A stretch of 12,848 bases of DNA, taken from NCBI RefSeq assembly GCF_000955955.1, contig NZ_JYJG01000493.1, positions 1 to 12,848 on the forward strand, in the 5' to 3' direction. This DNA is from Lentzea aerocolonigenes (GTDB lineage Bacteria > Actinomycetota > Actinomycetes > Mycobacteriales > Pseudonocardiaceae). This document shows, one piece after another, positions 1-7,896 of the stretch. Within the stretch, counting starts at the first letter, position 1; each line of letters opens with the position of its first letter. Made by a program: the position numbers and the translations under genes. The notes beneath the pieces were generated by a model. It saw nothing but the letters and a program-made list of their open reading frames with translations. It was not told the DNA's origin and ran no database searches.

Positions 1-1264
1 CCCTGAGGTCGGCGAGTGTGCCGTGGACAGCGCCCACGGCACGCGCCTGCACCAGGACGTTCCCCAGCGCGGTCGCCTCGGCGGGCCCCGCGACCACCGG
101 GAGACCGCAGGCGTCGGCGGTGAGCTGGCACAACAGCTCGTTGTGCGAGCCGCCGCCGACGATGTGCACGACCTCGACCTCCTTGCCGGACAACCGCTGG
201 GCGTCCGCGATCGCGTCGCGGTGGGCCAGCGCGAGACTGTCCAGAACGGACCGGACGATCTCGGGTCGTGTCATGTCCTTCCCGCTTTGCTGCCGGATGC
301 GCGCGGGCATGTCACCGGGTGGGAGGAAGACCGGGTCGTTGGGGTCGAACACCGTGCCTGTCGCGTGGGCGGCTTCTCGCAGCAACGGTTCCAGTTCGGC
401 GTCCCAGCAGCGCAGGCACTCCTGCAGCAGCCACAGGCCCATCACGTTGCGGAGGTAGCGGATCGTGCCGTCGACCCCGCCCTCGTTGGTGAAGTTCGCG
501 GCCTGGCTTTCTGGCGTGAGCACGGGTTTGGTGAGTTCGACGCCCACCAGCGACCAGGTGCCGCACGAGATGTAGGCGAACCGGTCGTGCTCGGCCGGCA
601 CGGCGACGACGGCGGACGCGGTGTCGTGCGAGCCGACCGCGGTGACCGGGACGCCGTTCCAGGTGCCCGCCGTGTCGCCGGGGTGACGCAGGTCCGGCAG
701 GAGGTTCGCCGGTAGGTCGCGGGTCAGTTCGGGCGACCACTGTCCTGTTCGGACGTCGATCAGGCCGGTCGTGGTGGCGTTGGTGTACTCGGCGCCGCGT
801 TCACCGGTCAGCCAGTAGGACAGCAGGTCGGGGATCAGCAGCAGCTGGGACGCCTGGGGCAGCAGCGGTTCGGCCATCAGCTGGAACATCGTGTTGAACG
901 GCTGGAACTGCAGCCCGTTGACCTCGTACAGCCCGCTCGGTGGCGTGATGCCCTCGGTGCGGGAGTCGCGGTAGTGCACCGGGTTGTCCAGCAACCGGCC
1001 ACGCGCGTCGAGCAGGCCGTAGTCGACTGCCCAGCTGTCGATGCCGATGCTCTCGATCTCGCCCGCGAGCTTCAGGCCGGTGAGGACCTCGCGGTACAGG
1101 CCGGGCACGTCCCAGTGGAGCCTGTCGCCGTGGTGCACCGGCCCGTTGGGGAACCGGTGCACCTCCTCGATGTGCACGGTGCCATCGCTGAGGACGCCGC
1201 GCACGACCCTTCCGCTGGAGGCGCCGAGGTCGACCGCCGCGACCGCGGTGATCTCAGGGGTCAT
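1..1264 (-). CDS. rhaB: Rhamnulokinase (L-rhamnulose kinase), 3' end cut by window edge
   Basis: ATP-dependent kinase that phosphorylates L-rhamnulose to L-rhamnulose-1-phosphate in the cytoplasm, the step between RhaI and the RhaD aldolase. The reading frame is open from an ATG at 1264 to the window edge, giving 421 residues; the family is usually about 480-490, so roughly the last 60-70 are missing. FGGY-kinase features seen are the N-terminal phosphate-binding motif VDLGASSGR (11-19), GSHDTASAV (211-219) with the likely catalytic Asp214, CGTWSLVG (234-241), FDPNDPVFLPPGDMP (306-320), which is characteristic of rhamnulokinases, and the ATP-side VGGGSHN (369-375). The ATG overlaps the rhaD stop by four bases (ATGA, 1261-1264). 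No good Shine-Dalgarno precedes it, so translation is probably coupled to rhaD. Last visible gene of the rha operon. Family assignment is firm. Confidence 0.95.
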   Translation of the reverse strand, partial: MTPEITAVAAVDLGASSGRVVRGVLSDGTVHIEEVHRFPNGPVHHGDRLHWDVPGLYREVLTGLKLAGEIESIGIDSWAVDYGLLDARGRLLDNPVHYRDSRTEGITPPSGLYEVNGLQFQPFNTMFQLMAEPLLPQASQLLLIPDLLSYWLTGERGAEYTNATTTGLIDVRTGQWSPELTRDLPANLLPDLRHPGDTAGTWNGVPVTAVGSHDTASAVVAVPAEHDRFAYISCGTWSLVGVELTKPVLTPESQAANFTNEGGVDGTIRYLRNVMGLWLLQECLRCWDAELEPLLREAAHATGTVFDPNDPVFLPPGDMPARIRQQSGKDMTRPEIVRSVLDSLALAHRDAIADAQRLSGKEVEVVHIVGGGSHNELLCQLTADACGLPVVAGPAEATALGNVLVQARAVGAVHGTLADLR

Positions 1265-3285
1265 CGCAGGAAGGCCGCGGCGACACCGGCGTCGACCGGC
1301 ACGTGCAGGCCCGTGGTGAGGGAGAGATCGCCTGCTGTCAGCGCGAACACCGCTGCTGCCACGTGCTCCGGCAGCACTTCGCGCTTGAGCAGGGTGCGCT
1401 GGGCGTAGAACTCGCCCAGCTTCTCCTCCGGCACGCCGTAGACCGCGGCGCGCTGGGCACCCCAGCCGCCCGCGAAGATGCCGGAGCCGCGGACGACGCC
1501 GTCCGGGTTGATGCCGTTGACGCGGATGCCGTCCTCGCCGAGCTCCGCCGCGAGCAACCGGACCTGGTGCGCCTGGTTCGCCTTGGCAGCGCCGTAAGCG
1601 ACGTTGTTGGGGCCGGCGAAGACCGCGTTCTTGCTGGAGATGTAGACGATGTCGCCGCCCATCGCCTGGGCGCGCATGACCTTCGCGGCCTGCTGGGAGA
1701 CGAGGAACGAACCCTTGGCCATCACGTCGTGCTGGAGGTCCCAGTCGGCCTCGGTGGTGTCGGCGAGCGGCTTGGAGATCGACAGGCCGGCGTTGTTGAC
1801 CACCAGGTCGACGCCGCCGAACGCGAGTGACGCCGCTCGAAACGCTTCGATGATGCCTGCCGGGTCGGTGACGTCGACGGTCACCGCTACTGCCACGTCT
1901 GTCGAACCGATTCCCTCGGCGACCTCACGTGCGGCGTCGCCATCGCGGTCGGCGACCACCACGCACGCACCTTCAGCGGCGAGCCGTTGCGCGATGGCCC
2001 GGCCGATACCCGAACCACCGCCGGTGACGAGGGCGACGCGGGTGGCGAGCGGCTTGGGCTTCGGCATCCGTTGCAGCTTGGCCTCTTCGAGTGCCCAGTA
2101 CTCGATGCGGAACTTCTCGCGCTCCTCGATCGGCGCGTACCGGGAGACCGACTCGGCGCCGCGCATCACGTTGATGGCGTTCACGTAGAACTCGCCGGCG
2201 ACGCGTGCGGTCTGCTTGTTGCGGCCGAAGCTGAACATGCCGACGCCCGGCACGAGCACGATGGCCGGGTCCGCGCCGCGCATCGGCGGGCTGTCCGGCC
2301 CGGCGTGCCGCTCGTAGTACGACTTGTAGTCCTCGCGGTACGAGTCGTGCAGGTGTTCCAGCCGGTCGATCACGTCTTCCAGCGGAGTGTTCGGCGGCAG
2401 GTCGACCACCAGCGGGCGGACCTTGGTGCGCAGGAAGTGGTCCGGGCACGAGGTGCCGAGCGCGGCCAGTTCCGGATGCCGTTCGCGGGACAGGAAGTCC
2501 AGCACCACGTCGGTGTCGGTGAAGTGACCGACCTGCGGGGAGTCCGTGGAGGCCAAGCCGCGGATCACCGGCGCCAGTTCGGCGGCCCGCACACGACGTT
2601 CTTCAAGTGGCAGCGGTTCGTGGACCACCGCGCCGAACGGGTCGGGGCGGCCGTGTTCGTCGAGGTAGCGCTGGGCGGTGGTGATGATGTCGAGGGAGTT
2701 GGCCTCGCACTCCTCGCTCGTCGCGCCCCACGCGGTGATGCCGTGCCCGCCGAGAACCACGCCGACGGCCTGCGGGTTGTCCCGCTTGACCGCCGCGATG
2801 TCCAGCCCCAGCTGGAAACCGGGCCGCCGCCACGGCACCCACACGACCCGGTCGCCGAAGCACGCCTTGACCAGCGCCTCGCCGTCGGCGGCCGTCGCGA
2901 ACGCGATGCCCGCGTCCGGGTGCAGGTGGTCGACGTGTGCCGCGTCGACGAGGCCGTGCATGGCCGTGTCGATCGACGGCGCCGCGCCTCCCTTGCCGTG
3001 CAGGCAGAAGTCGAACGCGGCGACCATCTCGTCCTCGCGCTCGACGCCCGGATACACCTCGGTCAGCGCGCGCAGCCGGTCCAGCCGCAGCACCGCGAGC
3101 CCCGGCTCGGTGAGCGTGCCGAGGTCGCCGCCGGATCCCTTGACCCACAACAGTTCCACGGGCTGACCGGTGACCGGGTCGAGCTGGTCGCCCTTGGCCG
3201 AGGTGTTGCCGCCCGCGTAGTTGGTGTTGCGCGGGTCCGCTCCGAGCCGGTTGCTCCTGCCCAGCAGCGATTCGACCTGACTCAT
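1261..3285 (-). CDS. rhaD: Bifunctional rhamnulose-1-phosphate aldolase / short-chain alcohol dehydrogenase
   Basis: 674-residue two-domain fusion. The N-terminal class II aldolase half (about 1-405) should split L-rhamnulose-1-phosphate into DHAP and L-lactaldehyde. It shows the sugar-phosphate loop NYAGGNTSAKG (22-32), likely zinc-binding histidines in DHLHPDAG (119-126) and GGHGITAWG (179-187). The C-terminal half (about 412-674) is a short-chain dehydrogenase with cofactor motif TGGGSGIG (421-428), NNAG (497-500), a Ser at 550/551 and the catalytic pair Y564xxxK568; in this family it is thought to oxidise lactaldehyde to lactate. The length matches the known aldolase-ADH fusion (YuxG/RhaEW type), not the roughly 275-residue E. 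coli RhaD. I chose the ATG at 3285, which shares one base with the rhaI stop (TGATG) and has GTGGGG a few bases upstream. GTG codons at 3297 and 3288 are alternatives. Confidence 0.95.
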   Translation of the reverse strand: MSQVESLLGRSNRLGADPRNTNYAGGNTSAKGDQLDPVTGQPVELLWVKGSGGDLGTLTEPGLAVLRLDRLRALTEVYPGVEREDEMVAAFDFCLHGKGGAAPSIDTAMHGLVDAAHVDHLHPDAGIAFATAADGEALVKACFGDRVVWVPWRRPGFQLGLDIAAVKRDNPQAVGVVLGGHGITAWGATSEECEANSLDIITTAQRYLDEHGRPDPFGAVVHEPLPLEERRVRAAELAPVIRGLASTDSPQVGHFTDTDVVLDFLSRERHPELAALGTSCPDHFLRTKVRPLVVDLPPNTPLEDVIDRLEHLHDSYREDYKSYYERHAGPDSPPMRGADPAIVLVPGVGMFSFGRNKQTARVAGEFYVNAINVMRGAESVSRYAPIEEREKFRIEYWALEEAKLQRMPKPKPLATRVALVTGGGSGIGRAIAQRLAAEGACVVVADRDGDAAREVAEGIGSTDVAVAVTVDVTDPAGIIEAFRAASLAFGGVDLVVNNAGLSISKPLADTTEADWDLQHDVMAKGSFLVSQQAAKVMRAQAMGGDIVYISSKNAVFAGPNNVAYGAAKANQAHQVRLLAAELGEDGIRVNGINPDGVVRGSGIFAGGWGAQRAAVYGVPEEKLGEFYAQRTLLKREVLPEHVAAAVFALTAGDLSLTTGLHVPVDAGVAAAFLR

Positions 3286-4439
3286 CACGCACCCCACCCA
3301 GCGGCCTCGCCGCCAACTCGTTCACGGACGATCTGCTCGGCGTACCCCGATCGCGCGTACGCGGCCATCGGGTCGGGATCGAGGCCCATCTCCTCGCGCA
3401 GCTCGCGCAGAAGTGGCCGCACATCGGTGTTGTAGGCGTCCATCAACGCGGCGTTCGCACCGAGCACGTCACCGGCCTGCTGAGCTTGGGACAGCGCCTC
3501 GTGGTCGACCAGGAGCGCCTTGGCCGTGGCCTCCTGGACGTTGAGCACCGACCGGATGATCGCCGGGATCTTGGGCTCCAGGTTGTGGCACTGGTCGAGC
3601 ATGAACGCGATCCCCGCGGCCGGCTTGAGAGCATCGGCCAGCACGATCTCGTGCATGATCCGGAACAGCTGGAACGGGTCCGCCGCGCCCACCATCAGGT
3701 CGTCGTCGGCGTAGAAGCGCGAGTTGAAGTCGAACGCGCCGAGCTTGTTCACCCGCAGCAGGAACGACACGATGAACTCGATGTTCGTACCCGGTGCGTG
3801 GTGCCCGGTGTCGATCACGACCTGCGCCTTCTCGCCCAGCTGCAGGCAATGCGCGTACGCCGTGCCCCAGTCCGGCACGTCCGTCGTGTAGAACGCGGGC
3901 TCGAAGAGCTTGTACTCCAGCAACATCCGCTGGTCGCCACCAAGCCGCGCGTAGACCTCGCTCAGGGCTTCCGCGAGCCTGTCCTGGCGGGCACGGATGT
4001 TGTCCTGGCCGGGGTAGTTCAGTCCGTCCGCGAACCACAGCTTGAGATCACGCGAACCAGTTGCGTCCATGATGTCGACGCACTCGAGCAGGTGCCCGAT
4101 CGCCTTGCGCCGCACCGAAGCGTCCGGATGGCACACGCTGCCGAGCTTGTAGTCGTCGTCCTGGAACACGTTGGAGTTGATGGCTCCCAGCGCGACCCCG
4201 CGATCGCGGGCGTGGGAAGCGAGCTTGCCGTAGTCGTCGACCTTGTCCCACGGGATGTGCAGCGCGACCGTCGGCGCGACGCCGGTCAGCCGGTGCACCA
4301 CCGCCGCGTCGTCGATCTTCTCGTACGCCGTGCGCGGAACTCCCTGCTGTGCGAACACCTTGAACCGGGTGCCGGAGTTCGCGTACGCCCACGAAGGCGT
4401 CTCGATCCGCTGCTCGCGCAGAGCGGCCTTGACACTCAT
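3285..4439 (-). CDS. rhaI: L-rhamnose isomerase (Gram-positive/Pseudomonas stutzeri type)
   Basis: 384-residue TIM-barrel, metal-dependent ketol isomerase converting L-rhamnose to L-rhamnulose in the cytoplasm. It resembles the P. stutzeri/actinobacterial class (RhaI) and not E. coli RhaA. Candidate metal ligands line up with my recollection of the P. stutzeri enzyme at a near-constant offset of 44-45 residues: E175 (LLEYKLFEP), D210 and H213 (IDTGHH), D245 and D247 (ADDDL), and D282 (LDQCHN). One ligand differs: D237 in FDFNSRF stands where P. stutzeri has His281. From memory, FDFNSRF is common in actinobacterial homologues. The ATG at 4439 has a strong GGGGAG site six to seven bases upstream and lies 16 bases after the rhaM stop. 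The stop shares a base with the rhaD start. Confidence 0.96.
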   Translation of the reverse strand: MSVKAALREQRIETPSWAYANSGTRFKVFAQQGVPRTAYEKIDDAAVVHRLTGVAPTVALHIPWDKVDDYGKLASHARDRGVALGAINSNVFQDDDYKLGSVCHPDASVRRKAIGHLLECVDIMDATGSRDLKLWFADGLNYPGQDNIRARQDRLAEALSEVYARLGGDQRMLLEYKLFEPAFYTTDVPDWGTAYAHCLQLGEKAQVVIDTGHHAPGTNIEFIVSFLLRVNKLGAFDFNSRFYADDDLMVGAADPFQLFRIMHEIVLADALKPAAGIAFMLDQCHNLEPKIPAIIRSVLNVQEATAKALLVDHEALSQAQQAGDVLGANAALMDAYNTDVRPLLRELREEMGLDPDPMAAYARSGYAEQIVRERVGGEAAGWGA

Positions 4440-4455
4440 TTGTTCTCCCCAAAAC

Positions 4456-4767
4456 TCAGTCGAGGTGGAAGACCTCGTCGAGCGGCCGCATCCGTTCGTC
4501 GGCGTTGCCGTCGCCGACGAAGAACTCCGCCATCTCGGCCTGCCAGCGCGCGTTCACCTCGGTGCGGGCCATCTCCGCGAGTGCCGCGTCGAAGTCGTCG
4601 CATTCGAGATAGCCGATCAGCAGGCCGTCCTCGGCGAGGAAGAGCGAGTAGTTGTGCCAGCCCGCCTCGCTGAGGGCAGCCCGCATCTCCGGCCACACCT
4701 CGCGGTGTCGCGCCCGGTACTCGTCCAGACGATCCGGGCGCACCCGCAACGTGAAGCAGACGCGCAT
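4456..4767 (-). CDS. rhaM: L-rhamnose mutarotase
   Basis: 103-residue single-domain protein of the RhaM/RhaU (YiiL) family, which interconverts alpha and beta anomers of L-rhamnose so that the imported sugar suits the isomerase. The length is almost identical to the E. coli enzyme (104). Conserved positions are visible: H21 in RARHREVWPE (matching the catalytic His22 of E. coli), Y40 in GWHNYSLFL, W75 in ARWQAEM and the C-terminal EVFHLD. The ATG at 4767 follows the rhaS stop by one base (TGACATG), which excludes longer in-frame starts that would overlap rhaS. No clear Shine-Dalgarno is present, so translation is probably coupled to rhaS. Rhizobial literature calls the same family rhaU. Confidence 0.95.
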   Translation of the reverse strand: MRVCFTLRVRPDRLDEYRARHREVWPEMRAALSEAGWHNYSLFLAEDGLLIGYLECDDFDAALAEMARTEVNARWQAEMAEFFVGDGNADERMRPLDEVFHLD

Positions 4768-4768
4768 G

Positions 4769-5830
4769 TCAGAAGTCGAACTTGTCGATGTTGTCCTTGG
4801 TGAACACGGTCGGCGGGCCGAGCACGACCTCACCCTTGGCGCCGATCGTGTAGTCGCCGAGGTCGCCCGCCTTGAACTTCTCGCCCTCCGCACCGGTGAT
4901 CTGCCCGGACGCCAGCGCGGCCGCGGCGTAGGTGGCGAGGTAGCCGAGCTTGCTCGGGTCCCACAGCGCGAACGACTTCACCGTGCCGTCCTGCACGAAC
5001 TTGCGCATCTGGTTCGGCGTGCCCAGGCCGGTCAGCTGGACCTTGCCCTTGTACTCGGACGAGCTGAGGTAGCGCGCGGCCGCCGCGACACCGACGGTGG
5101 TCGGCGAGATGATGCCCTTGAGGTTCGGGTGCGCCTGCAGCAGGCCCTGGGTCTTCTGGAACGACGTCTGGTCGTCGTCGTTGCCGTACGCGGTTTCCAC
5201 GAGCTTGAGGCCGGCGAACTCGGGCTTCGCGAGCTCGGTCTTCATGACCTCGATCCACGCGTTCTGGTTGGTGGCGTTCGGGGTCGCCGAGAGGATCGCG
5301 ATCTCACCGCTGCCCCCGACCGCGTCGGAGATCAGCTTCACCTGACCGGCGGCGATCTCGTTCGACGTGGCCTGGTTGATGAAGACGTCGCGGGCGTCCG
5401 GCGCCGCGTCGGAGTCGAACGTGACGACCTTCAGGCCTTGTGAACGTGCGCTCTTCAACGCCGGAGCGACGGCGTTGGCGTCGTTGGCGGAGATCACCAG
5501 AGCGTTCTGCTTCTGCTGCGCGGCGGTGTTGATGTAGGTGACCTGGGAGCTCGCGGCCGCGTCGGACGGGCCGGTCGGCTTGACCTCGGCCTTGATCGCC
5601 GTGCCCGCCTGCTCGGCACCCTTCTGCGCCACGGTGAAGTACGGGTTGTTGACCTGCTTGGGCAGGAACGTGATCTTCAGGCCCTCTTTGAGCGGCGCGT
5701 TCGGGTCGGCCTTGGCGGCGTTGGTGGCGCCGCCTGTCTGCTGGCTCGAACTGTCCTTCGTGGTGCCACCGCAGGCAGTGAGCGCGACTGCCCCGGATAC
5801 CACCAGGGCGAGCACTAGACGTGTGTTCAT
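4769..5830 (-). CDS. rhaS: Rhamnose ABC transporter substrate-binding lipoprotein
   Basis: 353-residue periplasmic-binding-protein-like (Peripla_BP_4) solute receptor, lipid-anchored outside the membrane and delivering L-rhamnose to RhaP/RhaQ. The N-terminus has Arg4, a hydrophobic stretch (5-18) and the lipobox LTAC with acylated Cys20, followed by a Ser/Thr/Gln-rich linker to about residue 45. The mature domain starts near KITFLPKQVNNPYF (52-65), a typical opening strand and ligand loop of RhaS/RbsB-like proteins, and continues with VISANDANA and VVTFDSDA. The ATG at 5830 overlaps the rhaQ stop by four bases (ATGA), with AAAGG about eight bases upstream. The symbol follows the Rhizobium rhaRSTPQUK nomenclature; it is not the E. 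coli AraC-type RhaS. Specificity for rhamnose is inferred from the operon. Confidence 0.92.
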   Translation of the reverse strand: MNTRLVLALVVSGAVALTACGGTTKDSSSQQTGGATNAAKADPNAPLKEGLKITFLPKQVNNPYFTVAQKGAEQAGTAIKAEVKPTGPSDAAASSQVTYINTAAQQKQNALVISANDANAVAPALKSARSQGLKVVTFDSDAAPDARDVFINQATSNEIAAGQVKLISDAVGGSGEIAILSATPNATNQNAWIEVMKTELAKPEFAGLKLVETAYGNDDDQTSFQKTQGLLQAHPNLKGIISPTTVGVAAAARYLSSSEYKGKVQLTGLGTPNQMRKFVQDGTVKSFALWDPSKLGYLATYAAAALASGQITGAEGEKFKAGDLGDYTIGAKGEVVLGPPTVFTKDNIDKFDF

Positions 5831-6798
5831 GTGGCGGCCTTTCGCAGAATTTTCCTGGGTGTTGCAACGCGTCGGGTGATGGAAGGGGCGAGAACGCTCA
5901 CCAGCAGCAGGAGGCCGGTGACGATGGTGAGGACCTCGGTGGAGGTGTCCTGCAGGATCAGCAGGTTGCGCAGGCCGCCCAGCAGCAGCACTCCCGCGAG
6001 CACGCCGAAGAGCGTGCCCTTGCCGCCGAAGATGGACACGCCGCCGAGCAGTACGGCGGCGACGACGGCCAGCTCGAGCCCCACGCCGTTGTCCGCGCGG
6101 GCGCTGGAGAAGCGGAACGTGTAGACGATGCCGGCGATCGCGGCGACCGCTCCGGCGAGCACGAAGAGGATCAGCTTGATCCGCTTTACCCGGATGCCGG
6201 AGAACCGCGCGCCCTCCTCGTTGGCGCCGATCGCGTAGACGGACCGGCCGAATGAGCTGGCGTGCAACGCGATGCCGAACAGGATGGCGAGCGTTAGCGC
6301 TAACACGATGGGATACGGGATGTCCGTGCCGGGTACCGGCGTGGTGCCGAACGAGGTGTAGCTCGCCGGGAAGTCCGCGACCGCCGTGTCGCCCAGCACC
6401 ACCAGCGCGAGGCCGCGGTAGAGGGCGAGCGTGCCGATGGTGACCGCGAGGCTGGGCAGACCGAGCCGGGTGACCAGCAGCCCGTTGAACGCTCCGCAGA
6501 CCGCGCCTGCCACGACGACGGTCGGCAGGATGGCTTCGAGCGGCCAGCCCGCGTTCCACAGCCAGCCGATCAACGCGCTGGACAGGCCGAGCACCGAGGC
6601 GACGGACAGGTCGATCTCGCCCGCGACGATCACCAGCGTGAGCGGGAGAGCGATCAGCGCGATCTCGCCGATGTCCAGGCCGAGGTAGAAGAGGTTGCCA
6701 CCGGACAGGAACGAGCCATCCGTGCTGACTTGACCTGTCAGCGCCACCACGATCAGCAGGAACACCAGTGTGGTCTCCCACCGCAGGAGGTTACGCAT
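5827..6798 (-). CDS. rhaQ: Rhamnose ABC transporter permease (second)
   Basis: 323-residue inner-membrane permease of the ribose/rhamnose type (BPD_transp_2), forming a channel with RhaP. Hydrophobic segments are evident at about 11-21, 44-60, 65-82, 91-108, 116-134, 162-181, 208-226, 242-257, 262-280 and 288-304. Family motifs are AGEIDLSVASVLG (59-71) and the ATPase-contact loop AIGANEEGARFSGI (189-202). The ATG at 6798 lies in ATGCGTAA and overlaps the rhaP stop by eight bases; GGAAGGA lies about seven bases upstream. A longer in-frame extension to 7014 would run over rhaP coding and is not used. Odd feature: Leu166 is encoded by TTA (6301-6303) and Leu168 by CTA, both rare in this GC-rich DNA, inside a perfect 12-bp palindrome. 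Confidence 0.93.
   Translation of the reverse strand: MRNLLRWETTLVFLLIVVALTGQVSTDGSFLSGGNLFYLGLDIGEIALIALPLTLVIVAGEIDLSVASVLGLSSALIGWLWNAGWPLEAILPTVVVAGAVCGAFNGLLVTRLGLPSLAVTIGTLALYRGLALVVLGDTAVADFPASYTSFGTTPVPGTDIPYPIVLALTLAILFGIALHASSFGRSVYAIGANEEGARFSGIRVKRIKLILFVLAGAVAAIAGIVYTFRFSSARADNGVGLELAVVAAVLLGGVSIFGGKGTLFGVLAGVLLLGGLRNLLILQDTSTEVLTIVTGLLLLVSVLAPSITRRVATPRKILRKAAT
6293..6304. repeat. Perfect 12-bp palindrome with rare codons inside rhaQ
   Basis: GTTAGCGCTAAC is its own reverse complement. It encodes Leu166-Ala-Leu168 of RhaQ using TTA and CTA codons. It may simply follow from those codons. Confidence 0.5.
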
Positions 6799-7837
6799 GG
6801 CTGGTTCCTTCCGTGGTGCGCAGGGCCTTCGCCAGGCGGAGCGCCAGGAGCCGGTCGACGGTGATGGCGCTGAGCAGGAGCGCGCCCGCGATCGCCTGCT
6901 GCCAGAACGCGGGGATCTGCAGCACCACCAGGCAACTCGTGATCGTGCCCAGCAGAAGTGCGCCGAGCGCGGCACCCGCGACCGTTCCTGATCCGCCGAA
7001 GATCGCGACACCACCGACGACCACGGCCGCGACGACCTGGAGTTCGAGGCCTGTGCCCGCTGCCGCGTCGACCGTGCCGTAGCGGGCGACCCACAGCGCG
7101 CCTGCCAGGCCCGCGATCAGTCCGGAAAGGACGAACGTGGTGAGCGTGCGCTTGGCGACCGGAATGCCTGCGAGAGTGGCTGCTTCCGGGTTGGAGCCGA
7201 TCGCGTACAGCTCGCGGCCGGAGCGGTAGGAGCGCAGGTAGAGGGCGGCGACCGCGATGACGACGACGGTGACCAGAACGAGCACCGGGATGCCGAGAAC
7301 GCGGCTGCTGCCCAGGTTCAGCAGGGCGTCGGGGAGGTTGGCGGCGTTGACCTGCGTGCCGTGGGCGAGGGCGTAGTCGATGCCGCGGAACACGTAGAGC
7401 GTGCCGAGGGTGATGACGAGGCTCGGGACCTTGCCCAAGGCGACCAGCAGGCCGTTGAGGAGTCCGCAGGCGAGTCCGACCGCGATGCCGAACCCGATGC
7501 CCGCCAGGAGTGGCGTGCCGGGGTGATCGGCGAACTGTTGTGCGGTCAGGAATGCGGAGAGGCCGAGGACCGAACCGACGGACAGGTCGACGTTCCTGGT
7601 CACCACGACGAGCGTTTGGCCGACTGCCAGGAGAGCGACGATGGAGGCGTTGAGGAGGAGGTCGCGCAGGCTTTGGGGCTGGATGAACCGAGGGTTGACT
7701 ACTGCCGTGGGGATGACGACGAGCGCCAACGCCACGACAATGCCCAGCTCGCGGACTCGGCCTACGCGGGTGGAGAGGCGGCGGGCTGCCGTGCGCTCCG
7801 CGGGCGGGGAGACCGGCGTGTCCAGTTGAGTGGTCAT
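6791..7837 (-). CDS. rhaP: Rhamnose ABC transporter permease (first)
   Basis: 348-residue membrane permease of the BPD_transp_2 family and partner of RhaQ. A roughly 30-residue charged cytoplasmic N-terminus precedes hydrophobic segments at about 31-48, 63-80, 86-100, 110-132, 138-152, 182-202, 230-250, 264-281, 284-303 and 312-328. Family motifs are TRNVDLSVGSVLG (80-92) and the ATPase-coupling loop AIGSNPEAATLAGI (212-225). The ATG at 7837 has GAGGTG about five bases upstream (from 7843), a convincing site. It is separated from the rhaT stop by 55 bases that contain a possible 20-codon ORF. RhaP and RhaQ are clearly related to each other but divergent, as expected for a heterodimeric transporter. 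Confidence 0.93.
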   Translation of the reverse strand: MTTQLDTPVSPPAERTAARRLSTRVGRVRELGIVVALALVVIPTAVVNPRFIQPQSLRDLLLNASIVALLAVGQTLVVVTRNVDLSVGSVLGLSAFLTAQQFADHPGTPLLAGIGFGIAVGLACGLLNGLLVALGKVPSLVITLGTLYVFRGIDYALAHGTQVNAANLPDALLNLGSSRVLGIPVLVLVTVVVIAVAALYLRSYRSGRELYAIGSNPEAATLAGIPVAKRTLTTFVLSGLIAGLAGALWVARYGTVDAAAGTGLELQVVAAVVVGGVAIFGGSGTVAGAALGALLLGTITSCLVVLQIPAFWQQAIAGALLLSAITVDRLLALRLAKALRTTEGTSHA

Positions 7838-7896
7838 GGGGACACCTCGGTGAGGCAGACAGGGAGCGGGGCGGCGGGGGTGTGGAGTGCGGTCAT
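7834..7896 (-). CDS. Possible 20-codon coupled mini-ORF between rhaT and rhaP
   Basis: An ATG at 7896 overlaps the rhaT stop (ATGA), and the frame runs 20 codons to a TGA at 7834 that overlaps the rhaP ATG (again ATGA). The only long gap in the operon is therefore exactly bridged by an open frame. The predicted peptide starts MTALHTP, is Pro-rich and has one Cys; it resembles nothing I recognise. The rhaP ribosome binding site lies inside it. It could carry ribosomes from rhaT to rhaP, or it could be chance in GC-rich DNA where stops are rare. No function is claimed. Confidence 0.3.
   Translation of the reverse strand: MTALHTPAAPLPVCLTEVSP

Noticed and set aside
3286..3297. Upstream GTG starts for rhaD
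   Set aside because: They would add up to four residues and overlap rhaI further. The ATG at 3285 has the TGATG coupling arrangement and a suitable GGGG-containing site, though the GTG starts cannot be fully excluded.
1987..3435. Plus-strand open frame of 482 codons opposite rhaD
   Set aside because: It runs antisense to a gene with clear aldolase and dehydrogenase motifs. The translation is low-complexity Arg/Val/Gly/Asp-rich with no domain, as expected of antisense frames in GC-rich DNA.
3486..4673. Plus-strand open frame of 395 codons over rhaI and rhaM
   Set aside because: Crosses two well-supported minus-strand genes and the gap between them; no family features.
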